DNA of 64,000 nucleotides from Delftia tsuruhatensis NBRC 16741 (lineage in GTDB: Bacteria > Pseudomonadota > Gammaproteobacteria > Burkholderiales > Burkholderiaceae_C). The translations under genes and the position numbers were made by a program. The stretch covers positions 22,601 through 86,600 of the forward strand of contig NZ_BCTO01000025.1 in NCBI RefSeq assembly GCF_001571325.1, read 5' to 3'. A model generated the notes under the pieces. That model made no database searches. It saw only the letters and a program-made list of their open reading frames with translations, and was not told the origin of the DNA. Positions 43,530-52,700 of this stretch are shown here, piece by piece. Numbering within the stretch: position 1 is the stretch's first letter; each line of letters starts with the position of its first letter.

Positions 43530-45824
43530 ATGACACGCAGAGTCACCATCAACACCCCCCTGGCAGACCAGCTGCAGCTGCGCCGGCTGCAGGGTCGCGA
43601 GGAAATCAGCCATCTGTTCGCCCTGGAGATCGACCTGCTCAGCGAGGACGACAGCATCGACCCCAAGGCCCTGCTGGGCAAGGGCGCCACCGTGGTGGTG
43701 GAGACCCAGGACGGCGGCAAGCGCTACATCGACGGCCTGGTCACTGCCTTTGGCATGCGCGGCCAGGACGAGCACCGCAACTTCCTGTACCGCGCACGCC
43801 TGTCGCCCTGGCTGTGGCTGGCCACGCGCCGCAGCGACTTCCGCATCTTCCAGAACAAAACCGTGCCGGACATCATCAACGAGGTCCTGGGCATCTACGG
43901 CCACCCCATGCAGCAGCGCCTGACGCGCTCCTACCGCACCTGGGAGTACTGCGTGCAGTACAACGAGACGGACTTCCAGTTCGTCTCGCGCCTCATGGAG
44001 CACGAGGGCATCTGCTACTACCACCAGCACAGCGCGGGCCAGCATGTGCTGACATTGGGCGACGATGTCATCGCCTCGCACGACCCGCTGCAGGGCGGTG
44101 CCGTCATCCCCTTCCACCCGCCGGGCAAGGCCGCCGTGGCGCGCGAGGAATGCATACACGCCTGGGAACTGCACCAGCGCGTCAAGCCTGGCCGGCACTA
44201 CAACGACGACTACGACTTCAAGAAGCCCCGCGCCGAGCTGTCCAACATGCGCCGCAACCCGCCCGGCCACGCGCACGACGCCTACGAGATCTACGAATGG
44301 CCGGGCGGCTACACCGAGACCGGCGACGGCGAGGACTACATCCGCGTGCGCCTGCAGCAAAGCCTCACGCGCCAGAGCACGGTGCAGGGCCGCTCCAACC
44401 ACCGCGCCATGGCGCCGGGCTACACCTTCACGCTGGACAACTATCCGCGCGGCGACCAGAACCAGGCCTACCTGGTCACGGCGGTCGACTATGCCTTCGA
44501 GGAGAACCCGCGCGTCAGCGACGGCGGCAGCGGCGAAGGCTCGGTGCAGAAATTCGTGCTCCAGGCCCAGCCCACCAGCCTTCCCTTCAAGCCCCAGCGC
44601 ATCACCGCCAAACCACGTACCACGGGCCCGCAGACCGCCGTCGTCGTGGGCCCCGCAGGCGAAGAGATCTGGTGCGACCAGTACGGCCGCGTCAAGGTGC
44701 AGTTCCACTGGGACCGCATCGGCGGCATGAACGAGAACTCCAGCTGCTGGATGCGCGTGGCCACCAGCTGGGCCGGGCCGGGCTTTGGCGCCGTGCACAT
44801 CCCGCGCATCGGCATGGAAGTCATCGTGGACTTCCTCAACGGGGATCCTGACCACCCCATCGTCATGGGCTGCGTATACAACGCGGCCAACATGCCGCCC
44901 TGGGCACTGCCGGCCAACGCCACGCAATCGGGCATCAAGACCCGGTCGAGCAAGGGCGGCGCCCCGGGCGCGGGCACGAAGAACGGCCAGGGCGACGCCA
45001 ACGCCATCCGCTTCGAGGACAAGGCTGGGCAAGAGCAGCTTTGGCTGCACGCGCAGAAGGACCAGCTCACCGAAGTCGAGAACGACGAGGACAAATGGGT
45101 GGGCAACGACCGGCGCAAGACCATCGACCGGGACGAGACCAGCGTCATCCACCGCGACCGCACCGAGACCGTGGACCGCGACGAGACCATCACCGTGCAC
45201 AACAACCGCACGGAGCGGGTGGACCACGACGAGAAGATCAGCATCGGCGACAACCGCAATGAAGACGTTGGCATCGACGAGAACATCTCCATCGGCAAGA
45301 ACCGCAGCAAGACCATAGGCCGCAACGAGAAGGACAAGATCGGCAACAACTGGTCGATCAAGGTGGGCAGCTTCAAGACAGAGACCATCGGACTGGCCTA
45401 CATGCAGAACGTGGGCCTGGCCAAGATGGTGAACATCGGCGCCGCCTACAACGTCAACGTGGGCGCGGCCATGGTGGTGAATGTGGGGCTGAGCCAGAGC
45501 ACGACGGTGCTCATGAACCGCAGTGTTTCAGTGGGTCAGAACCAGTCCACCAGCGTGGGCAAGAACCGCACCGACGACACGGCCGACAACCATACGGCGA
45601 CGGTCGGCAAGAACTCCGCCACCACCGTGGGCGAGGTGCAGACGATCACGGTAGGCAAGGAAATGGCCATCACCGTGGGTGACGCCATCGAAATCAAGTG
45701 CGGCAAGGCCGTGTTGCGCATGACCAGCGACGGCACCGTGCAGGTCAACGGACAGACGATCTCCATCAGCGGCAGCTCCAAGGTGACCGTTTCCTCCCCT
45801 GACAGCCACATCAACCCCGCTTGA
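43530..45824 (+). CDS. vgrG: T6SS spike protein VgrG (TssI)
   Basis: 764 residues. The gp27-like head covers about the first 360 residues (LQLRRLQGREEISHLFALE, the SYRTWEYCVQYNETDFQFVSRLMEHEGICYY region). The gp5-like OB-fold follows with EIWCDQYGRVKVQFHWDR and SSCWMRVATSWAGPGFGAVHIPRIGMEV. The C-terminal needle is a repetitive beta-helix with Asp/Arg/Thr-rich repeats, then Asn/Val/Gly-rich repeats ending at about residue 760. No extra effector domain is attached, so cargo must bind it non-covalently; the Rhs/PAAR-like module downstream is the obvious candidate. Confidence 0.97.
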   Translation: MTRRVTINTPLADQLQLRRLQGREEISHLFALEIDLLSEDDSIDPKALLGKGATVVVETQDGGKRYIDGLVTAFGMRGQDEHRNFLYRARLSPWLWLATRRSDFRIFQNKTVPDIINEVLGIYGHPMQQRLTRSYRTWEYCVQYNETDFQFVSRLMEHEGICYYHQHSAGQHVLTLGDDVIASHDPLQGGAVIPFHPPGKAAVAREECIHAWELHQRVKPGRHYNDDYDFKKPRAELSNMRRNPPGHAHDAYEIYEWPGGYTETGDGEDYIRVRLQQSLTRQSTVQGRSNHRAMAPGYTFTLDNYPRGDQNQAYLVTAVDYAFEENPRVSDGGSGEGSVQKFVLQAQPTSLPFKPQRITAKPRTTGPQTAVVVGPAGEEIWCDQYGRVKVQFHWDRIGGMNENSSCWMRVATSWAGPGFGAVHIPRIGMEVIVDFLNGDPDHPIVMGCVYNAANMPPWALPANATQSGIKTRSSKGGAPGAGTKNGQGDANAIRFEDKAGQEQLWLHAQKDQLTEVENDEDKWVGNDRRKTIDRDETSVIHRDRTETVDRDETITVHNNRTERVDHDEKISIGDNRNEDVGIDENISIGKNRSKTIGRNEKDKIGNNWSIKVGSFKTETIGLAYMQNVGLAKMVNIGAAYNVNVGAAMVVNVGLSQSTTVLMNRSVSVGQNQSTSVGKNRTDDTADNHTATVGKNSATTVGEVQTITVGKEMAITVGDAIEIKCGKAVLRMTSDGTVQVNGQTISISGSSKVTVSSPDSHINPA

Positions 45825-45834
45825 AGGAAATCCC

Positions 45835-46284
45835 ATGGCAATCGCACAAAAACGCCTTCCTGCCAAGCCATCCGACGTCGATGAGGCGCAACGCCTGCCG
45901 TCCAACGTACAGCTCCTGGCCGGGCAGGTCGTCGAGGTACTGGGGCAAGACCTCTATCTGGTGGCGTACACGCACGATCCCGCACTTTCGGTGCAAGCGC
46001 CTGCGGGCGTGCTGCTGCCGGTTCTGGTTCCGGGAGACGAGGTTTTGCTGGCAGTCCAGCCGACGGGGCGTGCCACGATCACCGCAGTGCTCTCACCCGC
46101 ACCCACGGCGCCATGGGGACAAAGGAGCATCCACCTACAGTCGCAGGACTGCATCACGCTGGCCTGCGGGCAGGCCACGCTGAAACTCACGGCCCAGGGG
46201 CTTGCTCGCCTGGTGGCATTAACGATTGAGCAAGATGCGCGGGATCTGCTTGATCTGGACGCGGCCGAAGTCCGCATCAATTGA
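45835..46284 (+). CDS. VgrG-partner-like small protein (DUF6484-like)
   Basis: 149 residues with no signal peptide. A central beta-rich part (LLAGQVVEVLGQDLYLVAYT, VLLPVLVPGDEVLLAVQP, ATITAVLSP) resembles the short OB-like DUF6484 domain that occurs beside VgrG and DUF2169 genes. The later IHLQSQDCITLACGQATLKLT resembles a fragment of the VgrG needle-base motif. AAGGAAA stands before the ATG, 10 bp after vgrG. It may help load the spike. The stop is 8 bp from the convergent DUF2169 gene. The family call is tentative. Confidence 0.55.
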   Translation: MAIAQKRLPAKPSDVDEAQRLPSNVQLLAGQVVEVLGQDLYLVAYTHDPALSVQAPAGVLLPVLVPGDEVLLAVQPTGRATITAVLSPAPTAPWGQRSIHLQSQDCITLACGQATLKLTAQGLARLVALTIEQDARDLLDLDAAEVRIN

Positions 46285-46292
46285 AGGCTGGC

Positions 46293-47285
46293 TCAGAGAT
46301 GGATCTGAACACTTTCAAGACCACTGAGCACATGCGCGGCAAGCGTGTGTCGCCATATGAGGATCAGGTGCCCATGCTCGGGCTCGATGATCAGCGTGTC
46401 GAATTCCGGGCGTGCAGTGCCACGTTCACCGCGGAGCACCCAGCTCAGTTGCGGCCGGATCGCAGGCACGACGGTAGTGCCCATGCCCTGCGCGCTCAGG
46501 TTCATCCAGGCGATCTTCGTTCCTGGCTGCACCTGCTCGCGCCTGAACTGCATCCGGGGATGGGCGCAATTCCACGCGGCGGGATCAAACGAAGCCGGCA
46601 TGCGCGTGAGAAGGCCTGGCGATGCGTCAACCTCCTTGCCCGTATAGCTGCCCCAGAGGGCGCGACGCGGCAACCAACTACGGCCTATGCAGCCGAAGCC
46701 GGCCGGCGAAACCCGGTCGACTGCAGAGCGAACCGGATCGTCAGGCCATTCGAGCTGATGCATGGGCTCGCCCTCCCGGGGCAGTCCTGCACTGAAGCCT
46801 GCTCCGATCGGATTGGCTCCGTGGAATACCTCCGGCTTTTCGGCATCCGCTCCCCCGAAGGCAAGGTTATAGGTAACAGGGACTTTCAAGGCGGGCTCCA
46901 CCTCCTGTGCCAGGGGCAGCACTCCCAGGCGTCGGCGCCAGACCCGCTTGCCAAAGACTCTTATGACGCGGCTTTCACCGCCCACGGCCAGACCCGCATC
47001 GAAGTGGGCAGCGGGCTTGCCACCAGGAGCGTAGGCATAGCCGTTGAACAGCACATCCACCCGAGACTTGAGCGGAGCGATATCGGCCTCGTGGCGTACC
47101 ACACCCATGGGTCCCTCCGCGCCAAAGAACTCATCGCCGCGAAACACAGGTACTGCATTGCCCTGGGCCACCGCGCGCCCTTCGAAATCCAGCGTGGCCT
47201 TGATCACCACGGTGGAGCACAGGGTGCCGTCGGCGCCATGTCCCGGCAGTATTTCCGCAGCAAACGGCGTCAGATTGTCCAGCAT
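46293..47285 (-). CDS. DUF2169 T6SS-associated protein
   Basis: 330 residues. It has the DUF2169 layout: an N-terminal TVVIKATLDFEGR strand, a FGAEGPMGVVRHEADIAPLKSRVDVLFNG segment, YNLAFGGADAEKPEVF, NPIGAGF, and a C-terminal SWVLRGER region. DUF2169 proteins are regularly found with DUF4150 PAAR-like and VgrG genes and are thought to act as adaptors or chaperones for loading the spike tip. It is the only minus-strand gene in the cargo module, convergent with the small gene before it and divergent from the HEAT-like gene after it (75 bp between). ATG 47285 is preferred over 47324 because the domain begins at once. Confidence 0.85.
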   Translation of the reverse strand: MLDNLTPFAAEILPGHGADGTLCSTVVIKATLDFEGRAVAQGNAVPVFRGDEFFGAEGPMGVVRHEADIAPLKSRVDVLFNGYAYAPGGKPAAHFDAGLAVGGESRVIRVFGKRVWRRRLGVLPLAQEVEPALKVPVTYNLAFGGADAEKPEVFHGANPIGAGFSAGLPREGEPMHQLEWPDDPVRSAVDRVSPAGFGCIGRSWLPRRALWGSYTGKEVDASPGLLTRMPASFDPAAWNCAHPRMQFRREQVQPGTKIAWMNLSAQGMGTTVVPAIRPQLSWVLRGERGTARPEFDTLIIEPEHGHLILIWRHTLAAHVLSGLESVQIHL

Positions 47286-47359
47286 CGCTTGGGTTCCTCC
47301 TGGGGCGCATTGTCCCCCATGCATTCTCTTTCCGAGGGGGCTGCCAGGCTCTTTTCATC

Positions 47360-48643
47360 ATGACCGTCATCGACCTTCCCATTCCCAGAGCCATCGACAT
47401 TCCTGTGTCGGCCCCGCCGGCAGCGCGCATGGCCCGGACCCTGGTAACCCAGTACTGGCGCCGCTCCCATTTGCTGCAGCGTCCCGCGTCGCGCCCCGAC
47501 GCATTTGCCGTGTTCGACGACAGCATCGTGCAGGCGCTGAGCGGCCTGAAGCAGCACCTGATGCACGCACCCGAGCTGGACCATGCCTGCCAGCAGGCCA
47601 TCGAAACAGCTGGCGCTGAAATCCTGGATGAGCCCTCCCGCATCTTCGCGCTGGCCTGCCTGCAAGCCCTGCACCTGCAACGCAAGCACATTCACGATGG
47701 GCTGGAGCGAACGCTGGGAGCCCATCTCCAGGCCCAGCCGAACGCGGTATTTAACGCCATGCGGTTTTGCTTCGACAACACCGTCGCCGAATACTTCACC
47801 TGGCTGCTCTCCCAGGGACAGCACAGGCAGAGCGCGCCATTGGCACAGTTGCTCCAGCGCCTCGCAATTTCCCGGCCGGCTGTCAGCGACGAATTCTCAC
47901 AAGCCATCTCTGCATGGACATCCGGTCTGCCGGGCGGCCTGACGGCCCTGTGTGATTGGCGATGCACCGGGCGTGGCGATGAAACCAAGGCCATCGCAGC
48001 CACGCAACAAGACAGCGATGCGCAGGCCGCCTTGCTGGCGCTGGCGCTCATGGGCAGCCGGCAGGAAACGCCTGTGGCACGCACTCTTTTGGCCCGGATG
48101 CCGCATTCCACCGTGGCCTTGGCCCTGCTGGCCGCCAGGGATGGACATGCGCTGGCAAGCGCCTTGCGGGAAGGCCGGCATCCCCAAATGCCCTGGGGAC
48201 TGCAGGTATATGCGGCCTCACTTGTGGGAGACGTTCCCCTGCTTCGCCAGCTCGCTGCCCATACGGCCTGGGACGACGAAGAGGCATGCCGCACCCTGGC
48301 TGACGCCACGGCCCTGCTCACAGGAGAACCCGCCGACATTGCCTTTGACTTGGGTCACGAGGCATCGGGCCGCTCCGCCACCATCGACGCCGCTTTGGCC
48401 GCACTTCCTCTGTCAGGGCCGGCCCTGCGTCTCGGACGCCCCCGCACGCAAGTGGTTCTGCAGGAGGCCGTGGCCATGGTAGGCGCGCCCTTGCGCCACC
48501 TGCTCTATCTGGAGCACCTCTCACGCGTGGGCGCAGCGCTGTGGATCGAGGCCGACGATCTGGCCGTCGTTCAGGCCCTGGCCTGCAGCACGGCCTCCGT
48601 GATCGAACGTGCGGCATTCAACATCGGCAGGGCACAACCATGA
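47360..48643 (+). CDS. HEAT-like helical repeat protein in T6SS cargo module
   Basis: 427 residues, cytoplasmic, mostly alpha-helical and Ala/Leu-rich. Early residues (QALSGLKQHLMHAPELDH, RIFALACLQALHLQR) and the later series of short Leu/Ala helices (DAQAALLALALMGSRQE, STVALALLAARDGHALASAL) resemble HEAT-like repeats of a T6SS-linked family I associate with TIGR02270; that link is from memory. Such a solenoid could bind the neighbouring Rhs or ketosynthase-like protein. Its stop overlaps the next start (ATGA), so the two proteins are probably made together. Confidence 0.55.
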   Translation: MTVIDLPIPRAIDIPVSAPPAARMARTLVTQYWRRSHLLQRPASRPDAFAVFDDSIVQALSGLKQHLMHAPELDHACQQAIETAGAEILDEPSRIFALACLQALHLQRKHIHDGLERTLGAHLQAQPNAVFNAMRFCFDNTVAEYFTWLLSQGQHRQSAPLAQLLQRLAISRPAVSDEFSQAISAWTSGLPGGLTALCDWRCTGRGDETKAIAATQQDSDAQAALLALALMGSRQETPVARTLLARMPHSTVALALLAARDGHALASALREGRHPQMPWGLQVYAASLVGDVPLLRQLAAHTAWDDEEACRTLADATALLTGEPADIAFDLGHEASGRSATIDAALAALPLSGPALRLGRPRTQVVLQEAVAMVGAPLRHLLYLEHLSRVGAALWIEADDLAVVQALACSTASVIERAAFNIGRAQP

Positions 48644-49770
48644 ACCCTCTCGTCATCGCGGCCACTGGTGCATGCACCCCCATCGGGACCCGGGCCTGGC
48701 AGACCGGCTGCGGCTTCTTTGCTCGCCAGTCGAGCTTTACCCGGCAGGCCATTACCGGCCAGGCCGAGCACCGTGCCACCGTATCCCGGGTGCAAGCCAT
48801 TGATGCAGCCTGCAAAGGAACGGAACGCCTGATCCGGCTCGCAGCCCCTGCCCTGCACGAAGCGTTGCGCGGCCAGCCGGCGCCTGCCGCAGGCTGGCCG
48901 CTGCAGCGGCCCATCCCCCTCTTCGTGGCACTGCCCGACTCCTTGCCTGAACTGCCGGGCTGGATAGACGCCGGCCGATTCGCACTGGAGCTTCCCCGAG
49001 CACTGGACCTCGCCGCAGAGTTCCTGCCCATCAAGGTCTACCCGGGCGGCGCAGTGGCAGGCGCCGATGCGCTGTCGCAGGCCTATCGTTTCATGCACGA
49101 CAACCCCTCGGTGCCCGAAGTGATCATCGGCGGAGTGGACAGCTTCGTGGACACGGAGATCGCGGACGTGCTCTACCAGCGTCGCTGGGCCAAGGTCAAC
49201 GGCGTCTGCGAAGGCTTCATTGCCTCGGAAGGCGCAGCCTTTGTACGGCTGTCCCGCAAGCCGGCCACTGCAGATTTCGTCACGGTCTATCCACCATTCT
49301 TTGCAGACGAGCCACGCTCACGCCTGGACAGCGACACCCTGCCCGATGGCCGCGCACTGATCGAGGCCAGCCACGGTGCGCTGAAGGCAGCGCACATGCC
49401 GGTCAACGCCCTGCACTCCTATTGGTCAGACATGGATGGCTCGTCGTGGCGGGGCGCAGAGCTGGCCAGCCTCTCCGCGGCGCTGGCGTCACAGGGTGGC
49501 CTGCCGCAAGCCCCGGACCCGGCAGCACTGCTTGGTCAAATGGGCGCGGCCTGGGCGCCTCTCATGCTCAGCCTGTTCCATGAGATGCGCCAGTGGCTGA
49601 CGCACCCCGTCATGCCGTCGCCTCTGGCAGGCCACGCAGGCCTGCTCACGGTCACCGGGCTGAACACCCGCGTGGCCGCCTGGAGCGCCACCTGGAATCG
49701 CCATGCCCGCACGGCAGGAAGATCTTCCGCAGCCGGGCGGCGCCAATCCTCCATTTCCCAAGAGTCCTGA
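48640..49770 (+). CDS. Ketosynthase/thiolase-fold protein lacking catalytic residues
   Basis: 376 residues. The fold of beta-ketoacyl synthases can be followed: start VIAATGACTPIGT, central VYPGGAVAGADALSQAYRFM, then VIIGGVDSF (162-170), then EGFIASEGAAFVRLSR (191-206), and a C-terminal LLGQMGAAWAPLM. In active enzymes the central block reads A-C-x-S-G with the nucleophile Cys; here Gly137 occupies it. The HGTGT motif is replaced by a YWSDMDGSS stretch. The protein is therefore unlikely to condense acyl chains. It is coupled to the HEAT-like gene and 8 bp before the Rhs gene, suggesting a role in handling that effector. Confidence 0.7.
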   Translation: MNPLVIAATGACTPIGTRAWQTGCGFFARQSSFTRQAITGQAEHRATVSRVQAIDAACKGTERLIRLAAPALHEALRGQPAPAAGWPLQRPIPLFVALPDSLPELPGWIDAGRFALELPRALDLAAEFLPIKVYPGGAVAGADALSQAYRFMHDNPSVPEVIIGGVDSFVDTEIADVLYQRRWAKVNGVCEGFIASEGAAFVRLSRKPATADFVTVYPPFFADEPRSRLDSDTLPDGRALIEASHGALKAAHMPVNALHSYWSDMDGSSWRGAELASLSAALASQGGLPQAPDPAALLGQMGAAWAPLMLSLFHEMRQWLTHPVMPSPLAGHAGLLTVTGLNTRVAAWSATWNRHARTAGRSSAAGRRQSSISQES

Positions 49771-49778
49771 GTCCATCC

Positions 49779-52700
49779 ATGGCCACCTACGTCAACGACC
49801 GCCGAGCCATACACGAAGGCCGCAATCCGGCCATGATTCCTGGCCCGATCAACCCCGTCTTTCCCAAGCCCCAGGGACCACCGGTTCCCATCCTCAACAT
49901 GGCCCATGGCCCGGGCCTGAAGAACGGCACGGCCACGCTCAAGATCGATGGGCACCCCGTGGCCGTTGCCGGCAGCCGCTTCGAGTCCATACCCGCCACA
50001 CCCGACAAGCTCGGTGGTATCGCGGGCGTGCGTTCCGGCGTTGTCGGCGGCGCGGCCGAGCCCACCAGCTACAGCAGCGATACCAAGTTCGAGAGCCGGG
50101 GCAGCGTGCGGTCCTTCGACACGACCAAAAGCAACGCCATGGTCATCAATCCTGGCTGGGCCATGCGCCTTGCCATGAAGGCGCTGCCCGGGCCGTATGA
50201 CCAATTGGCGCAGAAGGTGATCGAAAAGCTGCCGGGCGCCTTCTCCAGCCAGCTGTCGGCCCTTGGAGAAAGCCTGACCGATCCCAGCGCGCTGATCGGG
50301 CCCGCCCTCAAACTCGTAGGCAAGCTCATTCCCGGCGTCAACCTCGTCGTCGGAGGGGCCGCCATGGCCCAGGCGGCCGAGCAAGTCGCCGAACTCGCCC
50401 AGGAAATCCAGGAGCTGCTGACACCGCCGCTGACCGACGAAAAAATCGACCAGATCGCCGAAGTTATCGCCGATGGCGTGGTCGCCATCACCATTGGCTT
50501 TGTCCTGGGCAAGATCGCCCAGCGCGCCAAATCGCGCCGCAACCCCGTGGCAAAGCGCACGGACAACAGCGTCAATCCCAACACGCAGGGCAACATCATC
50601 GATAACGCCTCCAAGGGAAGCATTGCCACGCCACCGACCTGCGAGCTGGGCACATGCCATCCCGTGATCTTTGCCACAGGCACCAAGATCCTGCGCGACA
50701 CGGATTTCGAATTGCCCGGCCCCATGGCCCTGACCTGGCAGCGGTACTACCGCTCCAGCGACCGCCGTCCTGGCTGGCTTGGATGGGGATGGAGCACGCC
50801 CCTGTCCACCGAACTGGTGCTGGTCCACGATGCGGTGCACTACTACGACGCCCGCGGGCGCCGCATACAGCTGCCCGTGATTGCCGCCGGGACCAGCCAC
50901 TTCGACCCGCGCGAAAAAATCACCGTCACCCACCACCAGCAAGGCGGCTGGAGCGTTGAAAGCGCCGATGGCACCCGGCACCTGTTCGCCCCCCCGGCCA
51001 CCGGTCAATGGCGTCTGCCACTGGTGCACCTGGTGGACCGCAATGGCAACACCATCACCCTTCACTACCCGGCCTACACCGCCACAGGCATCGATGGCCG
51101 CGCGCCCCGCCCGCTGGGACTGACCGACAGCGCTGGCCGCAAGCTGCGCTTCACCTGGAGTGAAGACCAGGGACCCTCCGGCCCGCTCCTGCAGGAGATC
51201 CACCTGGAATCCCGTGTGATCGACGGCGTGGAACAGGTCGGCGGCCTGCTGGCACGCTATGCCTATGGGACGGATGGCAACGTCCCGGATGACGCCCACG
51301 CCAACCTCCAGTCCGCCACGGATGCCATGGGCGGCGTGGCGCACTATCGCTATCGCCAGCACCTGATGGTGGCCTACAGCAGCCGCACCGGTTTCACCTA
51401 CCACCAGGAATGGAGCCGGCTTGACGCGGGCGGCCGCGTCGTGCGGACCTGGACCGACGAGCCCGGCACGCTGGACACCCGCTTCGACTACGACCTGGGC
51501 CGCCGCACCACCCATGTCACCGACGCCCTGGGCCGGCGCAGCAGTTACGAATACAACGCCCGGCATGAGGTCATCGCCATCGTCGAACCCGGGCCGGATG
51601 GCCAGCCCGTCCGATCCGAGACGCGCATGGACGCCGCCGGCAACCCGCAACAGGCGCGGGACGCCATGGGCCGCATCACCCGCTGGCAATTCGACGGCCA
51701 GGGCAACCTGCTGGCCGTCACGGACGCATCAGGTGCCACCACCCGCCTCAAGTACAACCAGCTCAACCTGCCCGAAGAAGTCACCGACGCGCTGGGCCAT
51801 GTCTGGCGGCAGGCCTACGACGCCCAGGGTAATCTGGTCGAGCGCCTGGACCCGCTCGGCCACGCCACGCGCTGGAAATACGACACGCGCGGCCTGCCCG
51901 TCGCCATAGAAGACGCGCTGGGCAAAACCCGCCATCTGCAGTGGGACGAAGCCGGACAGCTCGTGGCCTACACCGACTGCTCGGGCCAGGTCACGCGCTA
52001 TGCGTGGGACATCCTGGGCAACCTCGTGGCCTCCACCGACGCCCTGGGCCAGACCACCCGCTACCTTCACGACGCGCTGGGGCGCCTGCGCAGGATGTGG
52101 GGCGCTGATGGTTCCGAACATCACTATGCCTACGACCCCCAGAGCAACCTGCTTTCCTACACCGACCCGCAAGGCGCCATCACCCGCTACACCTACAACG
52201 GCCTGGACCAGCCCGTGGAGCGCCGCGATGCGCTGGGCGGCACGCTGCGCTACCGCTATGACGCCGTGGGCAGGCTCATCGCCCTGCAGAACGAAAACGG
52301 CGCCGTCACCAGCTTCACCTACGACGCCGCAGACAACCTGATCGAGGAAACCGGTTTTGACGGCCGCATACAGCGCTACCGCTACAACGCCGCCAGCGAA
52401 CTGACCGAACTGCACGAGCGCGATGCCCACCAGCCCCCGGACACGCCCTACGATCCACGGCCCGACGCAGCCCTGCCCAAGCGCACGCTGTTTCGCAGGG
52501 ATGTGCTGGGCCGCCTTGTCGCCAAGATCCACGTGGGCAGCGACGCGGCAGGTAATGGAGACGGAGGAACCACCACCTATGGCTACGACCTGCTGGGCCG
52601 CATGCTGCATGCCAGCAACCCCGATGCACATGTGCGCTTCGCCTACGACGCTCTATCGCGGCTGGTGGAAGAGACCCAGGTACATATGGCGCCCAGTGCA

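Noticed and set aside
48640..49770. A functional fatty-acid or polyketide synthase component
   Set aside because: The nucleophile and histidine motifs are missing, and no acyl carrier protein or other biosynthetic gene is nearby.
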